A DNA stretch of 64,000 nucleotides. It comes from Microbacterium sp. TPD7012 (GTDB taxonomy: Bacteria; Actinomycetota; Actinomycetes; Actinomycetales; Microbacteriaceae). Below the pieces are notes generated by a model. It worked only from the letters and a program-made list of their open reading frames with translations. It searched no databases and had not been told where the DNA came from. The stretch lies in contig NZ_QDFV01000001.1 of the NCBI RefSeq assembly GCF_003075395.1, positions 779,543 to 843,542 on the forward strand, in the 5' to 3' direction. Both the position numbers and the translations under genes were made by a program. Below are positions 18,727 to 27,729 of the stretch, in pieces. Every line of letters starts with the position of its first letter. Position 1 is the stretch's first letter.

Positions 18727-19699
18727 ATGACCTATCCCGAGAAACCCCATCCTCGTCCTCATCGACGTCGACCCGTCGGGCGATGCCGCGAGCAGCACAG
18801 CCGCACTGATCGGCGCGGCGTCGACGATCGGCGCCCCGATCGCGCTGGTGGTCGGCGGCAGTCAGGCGGCGGTGGATGCCGCGGCAGTCGCCGGCGCTGC
18901 GGTCGTGCTGACCGCCGACGGCGACGCCACGGCGCTCACCGTGCCGATCGTCGACGCGCTGCAGGCCGCTTTCGACCGGGTGGAGCCGGATGCCGTGCTC
19001 ATCTCGAACTCGATCACGGGCCGCGACGTCGCCGGGCGGTTCGCCGTGCGCGCTCGACTCGCTCTCGCCGTGGATGCGGTCGGCGTCTCGCGCGACGACG
19101 AGGGCATCGTCGCGCACCACTCCGTCTACGGCGGCTCGTATCTCGTCGATGCGGCTGCCACCTTCGGCGCCCCCGTCATCACTGTGCGACAGGGCGCGGT
19201 CGATGCGCGCGCCGAGGCCGTGGCATCTCCGACCGTCGAGGCGCTGCAGGTCGCGGCATCCGGTGCGGTCGCCGCGAAAGCCGGTGCGGTCGAGGCGGTC
19301 GAGGTCGCCTCCTCCCGGCCTGAGCTCCGGGGGGCGACGCGCGTCGTCTCCGGCGGACGCGGCCTCGCATCGAAGGAGAAGTTCGTGCTCGTCGAGGAGC
19401 TCGCCGATGCGCTCGGCGCCGCCGTCGGCGCCTCGCGCGCGGCAGTGGATGCCGGGTACATCCCGCAGTCGCACCAGGTCGGACAGACCGGCGTCTCGGT
19501 GTCTCCGCAGCTGTATGTCGCTCTCGGCATATCCGGGGCGATCCAGCACCGCGCCGGCATGCAGACCTCGAAGACGATCGTCGCGATCAACAAGGACGGC
19601 GAGGCCCCGATCTTCGACGTGGCCGACTTCGGCATCGTCGGCGACCTCTTCACCGTCGTGCCGCAGGTCATCGCCGCGCTCGAGGCGCGGAAGAAGTAG
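18727..19699 (+). CDS. etfA: electron transfer flavoprotein alpha subunit, with apparent +1 frameshift near codon 6
   Basis: The ATG at 18727 gives [11 protein letters not shown] and then an unrelated Arg-rich frame. The next frame, from base 18743, reads [17 protein letters not shown] and continues as a normal EtfA to 19699, including the FAD-binding C-terminus [14 protein letters not shown] and [21 protein letters not shown]. Removing one A from the AAA run at 18742-18744 restores an intact protein of about 323 aa. Starting instead at GTG 18848 would lose the first 40 residues and a core beta strand. Causes could be a sequencing error in AAACCCC, a real mutation, or +1 slippage at CCC-C. 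The rest of the gene is well conserved. Confidence 0.85.
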
Positions 19700-19701
19700 A
19701 C

Positions 19702-21399
19702 ATGGCCCTTCGTCAGGCTCCGGGACCGGCGAGCATGCGGCGCGGACTCCCGCGCGTGCCGGGCGGCGAGCCGTGGCCCCCGGCGGGTGCCACGGCCGAA
19801 TGGGTCGCTGAGCCTGTCGAAGCGTCTGCGGCTGCGGGCCCTTCTGCGAGCTCAGGGACCCAGGTTGCGGGCAGTGCAGAGGTGACTCCCAGTTGGGTCG
19901 CTGAGCCTGTCGAAGCGTCTTCCGCCGGGGGCCCTTCGACAAGCTCAGGGACCCAGGTCGCGGAAGGTCCGGTCGCGCGCATGCGTCGCGGTCTGCCTCG
20001 CGTCGTCGGCGGCGAGCCCTGGCCACCCGCCGGCACGGCTGCGGTCGGTTCCGCGACTGACCGTGGCGCCGCGCCCACCGTGGGGGCCGACATGCCAGAT
20101 GTCGGACATTCGACCCCAACCGGTCCGACATCTGGCGTGTCGACCCCCGACGCGGCGTCGGCTGCGCCCGAGGCGGTGGCGACGCCCGTGGCTGCGGCAG
20201 CCGCCGTGACGCCGGCACCCGGCGAGTCCTCGGTCCGTCGAGGTCTTCCACGCGTCGCCGGAGGCGAGCCCTGGCCGCCGGCCGGAACGGCTCCCGCGTC
20301 GGGAGACGTTTCGTCTCGGTCGGCTTCGCCGTCCTCCCTCGACGACCGGGAGTCCGACGTCGGCGCCGTCGTCGTCGTCCAGCCCGAAGCATCCGCGCCC
20401 GCCGCCCTCCTCTCCGCCGACCTCGACACCCCGCTGCCGTGGACCCGCACCGTCTGGAACGGCCGGGCACCCCGCCACGTGGCCGTCGCACCGGCATCCG
20501 CTCGTCGTCTTCCGACGTGGCCGCAGGCGATCGCCGGGCTCCTCGGCGCCGCCGCTCTGGGCCTCGTCGCCGGTGCGGCGATCGCGTTCGTGCGCACGCT
20601 CCTCAGCTTCCCGTTCATGCAGGACTTCCTCGCCGCCTTCCCCGGCGAGTACGAGCCCGCGATCGCGGTCGAGCCGGGCTTCGCGCCGTGGGTCAACTGG
20701 GCGCACTTCTTCAACATGTTCCTGATCGTGCTGATCATCCGGTCGGGGCTGCGCGTGCGCAGCGAGAAGCGGCCGACGGTCTTCTGGACGCCGCGCGGCA
20801 ACCAGAAGGGCAAGATCAGCCTGACCCTGTGGTTCCACCAGGCGCTCGACCTGCTGTGGATCATCAACGGCGTGATCTTCGTGGTGCTGCTGTTCGTCAC
20901 CGGGCACTGGGTGCGCATCGTGCCGACGAGCTGGGAGGTCTTCCCGAACGCGCTCTCCGCAGCGCTGCAGTACGTGTCGTTCGACTGGCCGCACGAGAAC
21001 GGCTGGAACAACTACAACAGCCTGCAGCAGCTCGCCTACTTCGCGACCGTGTTCATCGCCGCGCCGCTGGCCGTCGCGACCGGCTTCCGGATGTCGGGGC
21101 TATGGCCGAAGAAGGCCGAGAAGCTGTCGAAGGCCTACCCCGTCGAGTGGGCCAGGGCGCTGCACTTCCCGATCATGCTGTACTTCGTGGCGTTCATCGT
21201 CGCCCATGTCGCGCTCGTGATGCTGACCGGGTTCCTGCGCAACCTGAACCACATGTACGCATCGCAGGATGCCGTGACCTGGACCGGCTTCTGGGTGTTC
21301 ATCGCCTCGCTCGTCGTGCTGGCGGTCGCCTGGTTCGCGGCGCGACCGCTCGTGCTCGCACCGATCGCGAAGCTCTTCGGCCAGGTGTCGGGCCGGTGA
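19702..21399 (+). CDS. cytochrome b/b6-type membrane protein with repetitive N-terminal tail
   Basis: This 565-aa protein has an extended tail (residues 1-265) followed by about six membrane helices ([78 protein letters not shown], a first near 270-295 and a last near 530-550). His residues in AHFF, FHQ, GHW, LHF and AHV are candidate haem ligands, as in formate dehydrogenase gamma/cytochrome b561-like proteins. The tail carries [17 protein letters not shown] three times (about residues 13-29, 95-111, 179-195) separated by PE-B and PE-D inserts. Sitting 2 bp after etfA, it may pass ETF electrons to the membrane; that role is inference. Confidence 0.78.
   Translation: MALRQAPGPASMRRGLPRVPGGEPWPPAGATAEWVAEPVEASAAAGPSASSGTQVAGSAEVTPSWVAEPVEASSAGGPSTSSGTQVAEGPVARMRRGLPRVVGGEPWPPAGTAAVGSATDRGAAPTVGADMPDVGHSTPTGPTSGVSTPDAASAAPEAVATPVAAAAAVTPAPGESSVRRGLPRVAGGEPWPPAGTAPASGDVSSRSASPSSLDDRESDVGAVVVVQPEASAPAALLSADLDTPLPWTRTVWNGRAPRHVAVAPASARRLPTWPQAIAGLLGAAALGLVAGAAIAFVRTLLSFPFMQDFLAAFPGEYEPAIAVEPGFAPWVNWAHFFNMFLIVLIIRSGLRVRSEKRPTVFWTPRGNQKGKISLTLWFHQALDLLWIINGVIFVVLLFVTGHWVRIVPTSWEVFPNALSAALQYVSFDWPHENGWNNYNSLQQLAYFATVFIAAPLAVATGFRMSGLWPKKAEKLSKAYPVEWARALHFPIMLYFVAFIVAHVALVMLTGFLRNLNHMYASQDAVTWTGFWVFIASLVVLAVAWFAARPLVLAPIAKLFGQVSGR
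19801..19863. repeat. PE-B hairpin module A in the cytochrome b-like gene
   Basis: A reverse PE-B arm (TGGGTCGCTGAGCCTGTCG..., 19801-19824) faces a forward arm (19839-19863, ending CTCAGGGACCCAG), forming a 63-bp palindrome of exactly 21 codons. The encoded tail peptide runs WVAEPVEA to GPSASSGTQ. The forward arm is slightly degenerate (CTTCTGCGAG). Confidence 0.85.
19894..19956. repeat. PE-B hairpin module B in the cytochrome b-like gene
   Basis: This is a second 63-bp module with the same layout as module A, with a perfect forward arm at 19932-19956. It again encodes WVAEPVEA and GPSTSSGTQ in frame. The two modules together look like a duplication of one 93-bp unit. Confidence 0.87.
20088..20142. 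repeat. PE-D, 55-bp in-frame inverted repeat
   Basis: CGACATGCCAGATGTCGGA (20088-20106) pairs with TCCGACATCTGGCGTGTCG (20124-20142) with one mismatch around a 17-base loop. It is translated as part of the low-complexity tail of the cytochrome b-like protein ([12 protein letters not shown]). No second copy was seen in the window. Confidence 0.8.
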
Positions 21400-21866
21400 G
21401 CCCGGAGAGCGACGACGCGCGCATCGCCGACTACTGGCGCGATGCGCGAACGGCGCTGCCGGAGCTGCCGGAGACTCCGCCCGAGGCGTGGGGTTTCGGC
21501 GCGACCCCCTGGCAGGCCGATGAGCTCCTCGCGCTGGTGCTCGCCGGGCTGAAGGACGGAACCGCGTCGTCCCTGTGGGACTACGAGGCGAACGGGGACC
21601 CGCTGCCGGCGGTCGGAGAGATGAGCATCATCCTCGACGGGTCGGGTGCACCCCGAGCGGTGATCGAGACCACGGCGGTCGAGATCGTCCCCTTCGACGA
21701 GGTCGACGAGGTGCACGCCAGCGCCGAGGGTGAGGGTGACCGTACCCTCGCGCACTGGCGCGAAGTTCACGAGCAGTATTGGCGTGAGCACTCCGAGAAC
21801 GCCCGCGGCTATGCGCCGGACATGCCGGTCGTGTGCGAGCGGTTCCGGTTGATCCACGCCGCGTGA
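21396..21866 (+). CDS. ASCH-domain protein
   Basis: In this 156-aa protein the segment LPAVGEMSIILDGSGAPRAVIETTAVEIVPFDEV with EGDRTLAHWREVHEQYW (about residues 68-138) matches the ASCH fold, a PUA-like domain that binds RNA or modified nucleotides; some members are amidohydrolases. The GTG start overlaps the stop of the cytochrome b-like gene (GTGA), so translation is probably coupled. No link to redox function is evident. The C-terminus CERFRLIHAA is intact. Confidence 0.8.
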   Translation: MSPESDDARIADYWRDARTALPELPETPPEAWGFGATPWQADELLALVLAGLKDGTASSLWDYEANGDPLPAVGEMSIILDGSGAPRAVIETTAVEIVPFDEVDEVHASAEGEGDRTLAHWREVHEQYWREHSENARGYAPDMPVVCERFRLIHAA

Positions 21867-21910
21867 ACCCGCGAACGCGCACGCGCGCGACGAGGGAGAG
21901 GAAGAAGAAC

Positions 21911-23062
21911 ATGGCAGAGGCATACATCGTCGACGCGGTGCGCTCACCGGTCGGCAGGCGCGGCGGCTCGCTCTCCGGCATCCATCCTGCCGATCTCGGT
22001 GCGCACAGCCTGCGCGCGCTGGTCGACCGGGTCGGCATCGACCCGGGGCTGATCGACGACGTCATCCTCGGCACGATCGATGCGATCGGCGGGCAGGCCG
22101 GCAACGTCGCCCGCACCGCCCTGCTGGTCGCAGGCTTCCCGGAGCACGTTCCGGGCGTCACGATCGACCGCCAATGCGGGTCGAGTCAGCAGGCCGTGCA
22201 TTTCGCGGCGCAGGCCGTGATGAGCGGCACGGCCGACCTCGTGATCGCGGGTGGGCTGCAGAACATGTCGCAGGTGCCGCTCACGTCGTCGGCCCTCGTG
22301 GGGGAGGCGTTCGGATTCACGACGCCGTACGCGGAGTCGCCCGGATGGCAGGAGCGGTACGGCGACCAGGAGATCTCGCAGTTCGTCGGCGCCGAGCTGA
22401 TCGCCGAGAAGTGGGACATCACCCGGGAGCAGATGGAGCAGTTCGCGCTCGAGAGCCACCGCCGGGCGGCGCTCGCCCAGGACGAGGGCCGTTTCGCGCG
22501 TCAGATCGCCCCGCTGGGCGGCCTCGACCACGACGAGGGCGTGCGTCGCGACACGACGCTCGAGCGGATGGCGGGCCTCGCGCCGCTGCGTCCCGGCGGC
22601 CGCATCACGGCCGCGGTGTCGTCGCAGATCAGCGATGCGTCCAGTGCCGTGCTCGTCGCGAGCGAGCGGGCGGTGAAAGAGCACGGCCTCGTGCCCCGCG
22701 CTCGTGTGCACCATATCTCCGTGCGTGGCGACGACCCCGTGTTCATGCTCACGGCGCCTATCCCCGCGACTCGGCGTGCTCTCGAACGCACCCGCCTCAC
22801 GATCGACGACATCGACCTGTTCGAGATCAACGAGGCGTTCGCCTCGGTCGTGCTCGCCTGGATGCGCGAGCTCGACGTCCCTCACGAGAAGGTCAACGTC
22901 AACGGCGGAGCGATCGCCCTCGGCCACCCGATCGGCGCCACGGGGACACGCCTGATGACCACGCTGCTCGCCGAACTCGAGCGCACCGGGGGCCGCTACG
23001 GACTGCAGACGATGTGCGAGGGCGGTGGCGTCGCCAACGTCACGATCATCGAGCGACTCTGA
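21911..23062 (+). CDS. thiolase family acetyl-CoA C-acyltransferase
   Basis: This 383-aa thiolase cleaves 3-ketoacyl-CoA, or condenses two acetyl-CoA. Catalytic Cys89 in [10 protein letters not shown], the NEAF motif, [14 protein letters not shown] with its His, and the second Cys (about 369) in MCEGGGVAN are all present. ATG 21911 follows GAGAGGAAG. It is the last gene of the etfBA run, consistent with beta-oxidation or branched-chain acid degradation. The exact chain length cannot be read. Confidence 0.92.
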   Translation: MAEAYIVDAVRSPVGRRGGSLSGIHPADLGAHSLRALVDRVGIDPGLIDDVILGTIDAIGGQAGNVARTALLVAGFPEHVPGVTIDRQCGSSQQAVHFAAQAVMSGTADLVIAGGLQNMSQVPLTSSALVGEAFGFTTPYAESPGWQERYGDQEISQFVGAELIAEKWDITREQMEQFALESHRRAALAQDEGRFARQIAPLGGLDHDEGVRRDTTLERMAGLAPLRPGGRITAAVSSQISDASSAVLVASERAVKEHGLVPRARVHHISVRGDDPVFMLTAPIPATRRALERTRLTIDDIDLFEINEAFASVVLAWMRELDVPHEKVNVNGGAIALGHPIGATGTRLMTTLLAELERTGGRYGLQTMCEGGGVANVTIIERL

Positions 23063-23092
23063 CGCGCGTCTGCGAGACCCACGGCGCCCGAC

Positions 23093-23602
23093 TCAGGAGC
23101 GGACGAAGCGGACCTCGGTCAGCGTCTCGCCGAGGAAGGGCTCGGTGTGCGTGGCGCCGTCGAGCGTGAAGCCGTTGCGCGTGTAGAACCGGTGCGCGCG
23201 GGGGTTGTCCTCGGCGACCCAGAGGTACAGCGGCTCGTCCTTCTCCACGGCGGCGTCGAAGAGTTTCTGGCCGATGCCGGTGCCGTGCAGTGCGTCGAGC
23301 AGGTAGATGAAGTAGAGCTCGCGGAACGCCGGGGCATCCTTGTCACGGGCGGGGCCCGAGCCGACGAACCCGACGATCTCGCCGTCGACCAGCGCGGCCC
23401 TCATGGTGAACTCGGGGCCCTGGGCCGCCCAGTGCGTCCACAGCTCCGCCATGCGGCGGGGCGAGACCCGCTCGAGCGCAGCCTTGCTGATCAGGTGGTC
23501 GTAGGTCTCGTGCCAGCACTGGGCGTGCACGCGACCGAGAGCCTCCGCGTCCACATCACGGACCGGACGGACGATGACTTCAGGCTGGGCTTCGGCGCTC
23601 AT
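23093..23602 (-). CDS. GNAT-family N-acetyltransferase
   Basis: This 169-aa protein has the acetyl-CoA pyrophosphate loop in YLLDALHGTGIGQKLFD (about residues 98-114), a following NPRAHRFYTRNGF segment and the beta-strand ELYFIYL. The substrate is unknown. It is a single gene, convergent with the thiolase. A -10-like TAGAGT lies six bases before the ATG on the minus strand, so a leaderless transcript is likely. Confidence 0.88.
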   Translation of the reverse strand: MSAEAQPEVIVRPVRDVDAEALGRVHAQCWHETYDHLISKAALERVSPRRMAELWTHWAAQGPEFTMRAALVDGEIVGFVGSGPARDKDAPAFRELYFIYLLDALHGTGIGQKLFDAAVEKDEPLYLWVAEDNPRAHRFYTRNGFTLDGATHTEPFLGETLTEVRFVRS

Positions 23603-23608
23603 GCCGCG

Positions 23609-23614
23609 ACTCTA
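23609..23614 (-). promoter_or_regulatory. -10 box of a probable leaderless GNAT transcript
   Basis: On the minus strand TAGAGT ends six bases before the ATG at 23602. A TTCCTG at 17 bp further upstream could be the -35 box. Confidence 0.5.
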
Positions 23615-23718
23615 CGCGCGGCATTCCAGATCAGGAAATCGAACGGATGCCGTGCGCGGAGTGATCGAAACCGATGGAGGATTCGTACAACGATGTTCGC
23701 GGATCGTTCGTCGATGGC

Positions 23719-23724
23719 TACGAT
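23719..23724 (+). promoter_or_regulatory. -10 box before the thioesterase gene
   Basis: TACGAT lies eight bases before GTG 23733, with TTCGCG 17 bp upstream as a possible -35. No ribosome-binding site is seen. Confidence 0.4.
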
Positions 23725-23732
23725 CGATCTTC

Positions 23733-24293
23733 GTGAATGTGATCTGGCGCACGCTCCTCGTGATCCTCCGTGCTCGTCGCCGTGTGCGTCGGGGAAAGAC
23801 GCTCGACCCGACAGCCGTCGGCACCGTCCGCGTCACGACGCTCCCCACCGATCTCGACATCCTGCGGCACATGAACAACGGCCGGTACCTGTCGCTGTTC
23901 GACCTCGGGCGCTGGGACCAGCTCATCCGCACGGGGCTCTTCGACGCCATGAAGGAGCGCGGCTGGTACGCGGTCGTATCGAGCGAGACCATCACGTTCC
24001 GCAAGTCGCTGCAGCTGTGGCAGCGCTTCGAGGTGCAGTCGCGGTTCATCGGCCATGACGAGAAGGCTCTCTTCATGGAGCACCGGGCTGTGGTCGACGG
24101 CGAGGTCTACGCGCGCGCGATCGTGCGGGCGCGGATGCTGCGTCGCACCGGCGGCACCGTCAGCAATGAGGAGCTCTTCGCCGCGGTCGGCAAGCCCGAC
24201 GGCGTGCCGGAGATCGATCCGTGGGTGCACGACTGGGCCGCGGCATCCGCTCTTCCTCCCGTGCGCACGAAGGCGCCGAGCGTCTGGTCGTAG
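23733..24293 (+). CDS. acyl-CoA thioesterase-like protein (hotdog fold, 4HBT)
   Basis: This protein of about 186 aa has the core LPTDLDILRHMNNGRYLSLFDLGRW split by its conserved Asp and MNNGRY, then SSETITFRKSLQLWQRFEV. This matches the Them6/4HBT thioesterase group. An N-terminal hydrophobic stretch (VIWRTLLVILRARRR) suggests a membrane anchor. GTG 23733 is chosen because a -10-like box lies just upstream; GTG 23739 is an alternative. It sits divergently from the GNAT gene. The substrate is not known. Confidence 0.82.
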   Translation: MNVIWRTLLVILRARRRVRRGKTLDPTAVGTVRVTTLPTDLDILRHMNNGRYLSLFDLGRWDQLIRTGLFDAMKERGWYAVVSSETITFRKSLQLWQRFEVQSRFIGHDEKALFMEHRAVVDGEVYARAIVRARMLRRTGGTVSNEELFAAVGKPDGVPEIDPWVHDWAAASALPPVRTKAPSVWS

Positions 24294-24323
24294 CGCCGGT
24301 ATTCCGGATGGCGCTCGACGCGG

Positions 24324-24329
24324 TAGTTT
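24324..24329 (+). promoter_or_regulatory. -10 box of a probable leaderless transcript
   Basis: TAGTTT ends six bases before GTG 24336. No ribosome-binding site is present. Confidence 0.45.
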
Positions 24330-24335
24330 AGGGCC

Positions 24336-25736
24336 GTGCTGGGGATCCTGACCACGACCGGACGCGTGCTGATGAGGCACTGGCCGGCACTCATGGCGTG
24401 GTACCTCGCCGGAGTGCTCGTGCAGTACGTGATCGGCCAGGTCGCAGGATTCATCGGAGCCTCCTCGGCGACGCTCGGCTTCCTCGTGCTGCCGATCGGC
24501 ATCCTCGCGCGACTGATCAGCATCGTCGCGATGTTCCTCGTGTTGCGCGATGGCCTGCGCAACCTGCAGGAGGTCGCCCCTCTTCCCGCGGATCCGGTCG
24601 AGCGTCGGCGCACCTTCCTCTCGGCGTTGCTCGCCGGCATCCTGCCCTTCTTCGCCGTGTACTGGGCGCAGGGACTGCTCCGCGAGGATGTGAACGCCTA
24701 TTCCACGCGTGCCCTGGAGGTGCGCTCCGGCATCATCTTCACCGCCAGCGTCAACGGTGACGGCCCGGTGAGCGATCAGGACACGGTCCTGAACCTGCCC
24801 TTCAACGTCTGGACGGTCGCGATCATCGTGATCGCGTTCGCCGGGCGGTGGGCGTGGTCGAAGTGGTCGGCCAAGCTCTCGACCTGGCTCGCGCCCGTGG
24901 CTGTCTACTTCGAGGTCGTGTGGGTCTTCTTCTCGGTCATCCTGCTGGGCGATCTCTTCGACGCCATCAAGGCGTGGGTGGACAGCCGTGCGGCGATGGC
25001 GTTCCTGGAGGATGTGCGGGAGCGGATCCTGGATGCCGTCGCGCCGCTGCGCTGGCTGTGGGAGGCGATCGGATGGGTGCTCACCGAGGCGGGCCCCGTG
25101 CTCCTCGCTCCGCTCGCCTGGCTCACGATCGCCGGTGTCGTGTTCGGTCAGGCGATCGTCGCGGAGAAGCTGCGCGTGGAGAACCAGCTGATCTCCCGAT
25201 TCCGCCAGCATGCGACCGTGATACCGAACCCTGTGGTGCGGAGGCTGAAGGATCTCGGTGACGAGCTCGGCGCGCGCTTCCGGCCCATCGGGCGTGCGAT
25301 CCTGCTGATGTGGCGGGCCGGGCCGCTGCTGGTCGCCTCATATGCGCTGTTCTACGTCGCCGTGAAGGCGCTCGAGTCGTACCTCTCGCTCGGGATCACG
25401 AGGCTGATCGGCCCGCACGAGTTCCTGACCTGGGCGATCATCCTGCCGGTGGTCTCGATCGTGCCGCTGCTCCTCACCGAGCCCCTGCGCATCGCCGTCA
25501 TCAGCGGTGCCTACGACGCGACACTGGGGCGTCTGCGCCGCCGCCCGCAGGAGCGCGCGGACTCCGCGACCGTGTCGTCGGAGGAGACCGAGATGCGCGC
25601 CGTCGCCGACGCCGCCGGTCTGCTGCCTGCCTCAGCGGATGCCGTCGCCGCCGCGGTCGTGTCGGCACCGCCGCGGGATGCGGTCGGCGGTCAGTCCTCG
25701 AGCGTGAACCTGAGGAACGATCCGCCCGCCTCCTGA
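24336..25736 (+). CDS. polytopic membrane protein of unknown function
   Basis: This 466-aa protein has about seven to eight hydrophobic helices (ALMAWYLAGVLVQYVIG, LGFLVLPIGILARLIS, ALLAGILPFFAVYWAQG, WTVAIIVIAFAGRW, VYFEVVWVFFSVILL, LLAPLAWLTIAGVVFG, LLVASYALFYVAV, AIILPVVSIVPLLL) with large charged loops and an Ala-rich tail. I recognise no family. The last 46 bp overlap the convergent gene at 25691. With the three small membrane proteins that follow on the other strand it may form a functional group, which is inference. Confidence 0.75.
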   Translation: MLGILTTTGRVLMRHWPALMAWYLAGVLVQYVIGQVAGFIGASSATLGFLVLPIGILARLISIVAMFLVLRDGLRNLQEVAPLPADPVERRRTFLSALLAGILPFFAVYWAQGLLREDVNAYSTRALEVRSGIIFTASVNGDGPVSDQDTVLNLPFNVWTVAIIVIAFAGRWAWSKWSAKLSTWLAPVAVYFEVVWVFFSVILLGDLFDAIKAWVDSRAAMAFLEDVRERILDAVAPLRWLWEAIGWVLTEAGPVLLAPLAWLTIAGVVFGQAIVAEKLRVENQLISRFRQHATVIPNPVVRRLKDLGDELGARFRPIGRAILLMWRAGPLLVASYALFYVAVKALESYLSLGITRLIGPHEFLTWAIILPVVSIVPLLLTEPLRIAVISGAYDATLGRLRRRPQERADSATVSSEETEMRAVADAAGLLPASADAVAAAVVSAPPRDAVGGQSSSVNLRNDPPAS

Positions 25737-26272
25737 GGCCAGACGTCGACCCAGAACGGGCCCTCGACATCGTCCGGGACGACGAAGGGGACGATCAGCT
25801 CGTAGTCACCCTTCTCGTCGCTCACGCAGGTCTCCGGCTCCTCCGAATCGGAGAGCAGACCCATCTCGGACCGCGCCGTCTGCCATTCGCGACCGCTCGC
25901 CTGATGCACGAGGACCGGCGCCGTGCACGTGACGCCGTCCGTCCCGGCGTCGACGGGAACGCCGACCGCGATCACCTTCGCGCCGTCGGGGACATCGAAT
26001 CCGCTGAGGTCATCGATCTCGCCTCCGCGCACGGGGCCCCAGGTCGCTCCGACGAGCTCGGCCGACGCGTCTTCCTCGACGACGATCGGCTGGAACGGAC
26101 GGGCCTCGAACCCGTAGTACTGGTGCCACTCGTGCCACCCGATGCCGATGGCCGTCCCCGGGATGAGCACGACCAGGGCGATCAGGGCGAGGCGATTGCG
26201 CCGCCACCACGGCGGCGACCGCGTGGGCTCCGGCTGCGGCTGCTCGCGGATCGGGGGAGGGGGGATCGTCAT
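25691..26272 (-). CDS. single-pass membrane protein of unknown function
   Basis: This 193-aa protein has a Pro-rich cytoplasmic N-terminus (TIPPPPIREQPQPEPTRSPP), one helix (LALIALVVLIPGTAIGIGW, about residues 29-47) and an extracellular domain of about 140 residues with two Cys that could form a disulphide. The domain resembles DUF4352-type beta folds only loosely. Its start overlaps the previous gene by four bases, so it is third of a three-gene unit of related topology. Confidence 0.72.
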   Translation of the reverse strand: MTIPPPPIREQPQPEPTRSPPWWRRNRLALIALVVLIPGTAIGIGWHEWHQYYGFEARPFQPIVVEEDASAELVGATWGPVRGGEIDDLSGFDVPDGAKVIAVGVPVDAGTDGVTCTAPVLVHQASGREWQTARSEMGLLSDSEEPETCVSDEKGDYELIVPFVVPDDVEGPFWVDVWPQEAGGSFLRFTLED

Positions 26273-26829
26273 CGCGCCCATCCGTTCTCGTCCAGGAGCA
26301 CCTCGACCTCGACCGGGAGATCGTCGAGCACGATCGGAAGCTCGATGAGACCGTCGAGCAGCACCTCGTTCGGCGATCCGTTCGGCACGCCCAGCCGGAG
26401 AGTGGCAGTGCCGACCAGGGCGTCGGCGGGGAGCTCGAACGCGAGGCTTCCGGCGCGCGCGACGCCGGTGACGAGCCGCTGCTTGGCGAAAGTCGTTCCG
26501 CGGTCGGTGGCGCTGAAGGTGCGATCGCCGACGACCAGCTCGGCGAGACCGAGGATGGCGGCCTCCTGGGTGACGACCGAGGCGGCCTCCAGATCGACGA
26601 CGACCCAGGTGCCCTCGGCAGACCAGCCGTCGGCATCCGTCACGCGGCTGGCGGCGTGCACATCGGTGACCGTGACCTCGAGGTTGCGCACAGAGACCGG
26701 CTCGTCGAGCGCGGCGACGGTCGGGAACGCCGCGGTCGAGGCGTCGTCGGGCAGCGTCGCCTTGGACACGCCCCACGCCCCGGCGAGCAGCACGAGCGTG
26801 AGAGCCCACACCAGGATCTTCTGCTTCAC
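26269..26829 (-). CDS. membrane-anchored DUF4352-like protein
   Basis: This 186-aa protein has an N-terminal helix (ILVWALTLVLLAGAWGVSKA, about residues 5-24) followed by an exported domain with the pattern PVSVRNLEVTVTDV ... GTWVVVDLEAASV, as in DUF4352/telomeric-repeat-like Ig folds of unknown function. Overlaps of four bases with both neighbours show a tight operon. No lipobox is present. Confidence 0.74.
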   Translation of the reverse strand: MKQKILVWALTLVLLAGAWGVSKATLPDDASTAAFPTVAALDEPVSVRNLEVTVTDVHAASRVTDADGWSAEGTWVVVDLEAASVVTQEAAILGLAELVVGDRTFSATDRGTTFAKQRLVTGVARAGSLAFELPADALVGTATLRLGVPNGSPNEVLLDGLIELPIVLDDLPVEVEVLLDENGWAR

Positions 26830-27521
26830 GGCGTCGCCACCTCCTCGATCGTGGTCGTCAGCGTCGCGCCGACGATGACGTCGGTCCAGTAGTCGCCGCG
26901 CATGATGCTCTGGCCGACATAGTGGGTCGAATCGGGGAGCGTCAGCCGGATCTCGTCGCCGTCGTGGAAGTCATCGGGCCCCACGATCCAGGCGAGCAGG
27001 ATTCGGGTCGGCACGTCGGGCTGCAGCGTCGGATAACCCAACCCGTCGTCCGCGCGGGAGGCCTCGGGTCGGTCGTCGATCCCGTCGATGCGGATGCCGT
27101 CGACGACCGGGGACTTCTCCGTCAGAGCAGCGGATTTCCGCGGCTTGTCGAAGGTGTTGACCACGTCGACGGTGACGACGAGCACGCGCTCGCTCTTCTC
27201 CTCGTCGGGGAAGACCATCACGTTGTCGGGGTCGTCGCTGAGCTCGACGCCGACGACCGTCATCTCGAGGTCGGATCCCGCGAACGTCTCGCCGACTGCG
27301 ACGGTGGGCGTCGGGTCGACCGCCGCGGCCTCCAGGCCGCCGAAGATCGCGGTGGCACCGAGCAGCACAGCGCCGGCACCGGTGATCAGCCACGAGGTCG
27401 GGATGAGATCGATGCTCCGCCGTGCCCAGCCGAGCACCTTGGCACGCGCTCCCGCGTTCGCGGATGCGACGCCGCGGGCATCGGGCTGCGCTCCCGGCTC
27501 GCCCGGCGGTGTCGCGTTCAC
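26826..27521 (-). CDS. single-pass membrane protein, first of a three-gene unit
   Basis: This protein of about 231 aa has a cytoplasmic tail, one helix (WLITGAGAVLLGATAIFGG, about residues 45-63), then an exported domain with AGSDLEMTVVGVEL and RVLVVTVDVVNTF, again DUF4352-like. The three genes seem to share the topology and may be paralogues. GTG 27521 is preferred because TATGCT lies six bases upstream, as in other leaderless genes here; an upstream TTG start would lack any support. Confidence 0.72.
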   Translation of the reverse strand: MNATPPGEPGAQPDARGVASANAGARAKVLGWARRSIDLIPTSWLITGAGAVLLGATAIFGGLEAAAVDPTPTVAVGETFAGSDLEMTVVGVELSDDPDNVMVFPDEEKSERVLVVTVDVVNTFDKPRKSAALTEKSPVVDGIRIDGIDDRPEASRADDGLGYPTLQPDVPTRILLAWIVGPDDFHDGDEIRLTLPDSTHYVGQSIMRGDYWTDVIVGATLTTTIEEVATP

Positions 27522-27527
27522 GGAAAC

Positions 27528-27533
27528 AGCATA
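27528..27533 (-). promoter_or_regulatory. -10 box of a probable leaderless transcript
   Basis: On the minus strand TATGCT ends six bases before GTG 27521, driving the three-gene membrane protein unit. The AT-rich stretch at 27590-27625 beyond it probably holds the opposite promoter for pntA, including TAATGT at 27617-27622. Confidence 0.5.
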
Positions 27534-27729
27534 GAGCCGCGGGCGCGCTTGCGCGGTGGGGAGCGGTGCCCGGTACGCGGCATACGTATTCCGCAAGAAA
27601 TGGAATTCTTTTCTCGTAATGTGACCAGAAGGGCAGGGCGCTGCCGCCTCCTCTCAGTACTGTGAGCGGAACATACGGGCACGGTAGCCCGCAAGACCCC
27701 GTCGGAGCAGACGGGCGGAGGAGGAGCAA

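Noticed and set aside
18848..19699. GTG 18848 as the true etfA start
   Set aside because: It would remove about 40 residues including the first strand of the fold, while those residues are present in the same frame upstream.
17987..20497. Long minus-strand open frame over the etf genes
   Set aside because: Same shadow effect; both etf genes and the cytochrome b-like gene lie on the plus strand with normal motifs.
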